Assembly (NCBI GenBank): GCA_029834535.1
Contig: JAQMWT010000024.1
Coordinates: 124,001-188,000 of the forward strand
DNA length: 64,000 bases
Origin: Chrysophaeum taylorii
Lineage: Eukaryota > Sar > Pelagophyceae > Pelagomonadales > Pelagomonadaceae
Direction: 5' to 3'
Shown: piece by piece, positions 63,432 through 64,000 of the stretch
How positions within the stretch are numbered: position 1 is the first letter of the stretch
Layout of the letters: the number at the start of each line of letters is the position of its first letter
Notes under the pieces: generated by a model
What the model was told of the DNA's origin: nothing
The model's database searches: none
The model's input: the letters and a program-made list of their open reading frames with translations, nothing else
Position numbers and translations under genes: made by a program

Positions 63432-64000
63432 ATGGCGCTTGAAAATTCGCCGCTGCCCAATTTGAGGATAGCGGCTCCGATCGAGGAGAAACGCGCCTGT
63501 CGCAGATGCCTTTGGGACAACGTCGGAGCCCTAGAGGCGCTTGTAAAAAAGGTCATCGCCTCGCACAAGACGCTATGCGATGCTGGGAGACGCGACTGCC
63601 GGGGAAGTGGCTCGTTCGCGCACGATATGGGAGTCCTCGAAGAGGCGCTATTGATCTCGGCGATGACGAGCGCGCGATGCCGGATGCTTCCCCCCTCGAC
63701 GGCGGCTTTGAGCCGGCGACGGCACTATGGTGGGCCGATTGTTGCGCGAACATGAATCGGGCCGACGAGCCGCCGGAGAGGGTCTTCGAGGAGGAGCCCG
63801 GTGATGCCTCGGCCAAGGGCTTACCGGCAGAGCGTCCAGAATCTCGCCAGCAGACTACCGCCTCCAGAAGTTTGTCGAGGGTACGCGACCAAGACAGCGG
63901 CGAACAGCGGGAGTTGCTGTCGAGTATCGAGCGCTGCCGCGCTAAATGCCATCTTCGCGTCGGTGGCAACGCGTCTGCAGACGTCCGCGAAGAAAGTTCT
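63432..64000 (+). CDS. Possible partial gene at the window edge, unknown
   Basis: An ATG at 63432 (after aatcag, which could be an acceptor) opens a frame with EKRACRRCLWDNVGALEAL and HDMGVLEEALLIS, stopping at 63755. A second frame with an ATG at 63752 stays open to the window edge (83 codons, NRADEPPERVFEEEPGDAS). They may be exons of one gene. No family is recognised, and the minus strand is also open here (63553-63969). Confidence 0.3.

Noticed and set aside
1-64000. tRNA or rRNA genes
   Set aside because: I saw no convincing cloverleaf or rRNA core sequence; a tRNA scan would settle it.

Overview
The window is nuclear DNA of a eukaryote, most likely a unicellular alga; a pelagophyte-like stramenopile is my best guess and it is a guess. 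Coding DNA is GC-rich. Genes are intron-poor, and the introns I can place are very short GT-AG introns (40-58 nt in host genes). Genes are packed closely: convergent pairs end 8-47 bp apart. Proteins carry many single-residue runs encoded by triplet repeats. Transposable elements of several classes lie between the genes.

Layout: 2-247 is the end of a 2-oxoglutarate/Fe(II) oxygenase. 446-3558 is a decayed hAT transposon. 3.7-11.9 kb holds a coiled-coil/amidohydrolase-like protein, a multi-pass membrane protein with a 40-nt intron, a secreted subtilase and a small secreted protein. 12.96-17.03 kb is a broken Ty1/copia retrotransposon. 17.4-30.9 kb holds a secreted protein, a MIT-calpain, an SLC12 cation-chloride cotransporter, a two-pore K+ channel, a sulfotransferase, a coiled-coil protein and a CNG-type K+ channel. 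31.66-43.84 kb is one giant channel gene. 44.8-49.7 kb is a MULE transposon that looks largely whole. 51.1-53.5 kb is a truncated LINE. 53.6-63.2 kb holds a DOT1-like methyltransferase with UIMs, a MYND/TPR protein, a cupin/Cys-rich/transmembrane protein and a 1,891-aa secreted glycan-related protein. The last 0.8 kb is unclear.

The main discovery candidate is the giant gene at 31664-43841. Its predicted 4,039-aa precursor joins two complete 6TM-channel + cyclic-nucleotide-binding-fold + ankyrin modules, separated by EF-hands and ended by an RGS domain. Each ankyrin array is interrupted by an intein. Intein 1 is 398 aa (34160-35353). Intein 2 is 640 aa (40451-42428) and itself contains a 58-nt spliceosomal intron. 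Both start with Cys, carry a TxxH block B, keep the remains of a LAGLIDADG endonuclease, and end in Gly-Asn before Cys or Ser. Removing them restores perfect ankyrin repeats, and both sit at the same column of the ankyrin consensus. Both pore filters are non-canonical (GYSD and GAGD).

Four ion-transport genes lie within 23 kb (SLC12, TPK, CNG channel, giant channel), which suggests a local concentration of K+/Cl- homeostasis and signalling functions. All functions are read from sequence motifs alone; no database search was possible.
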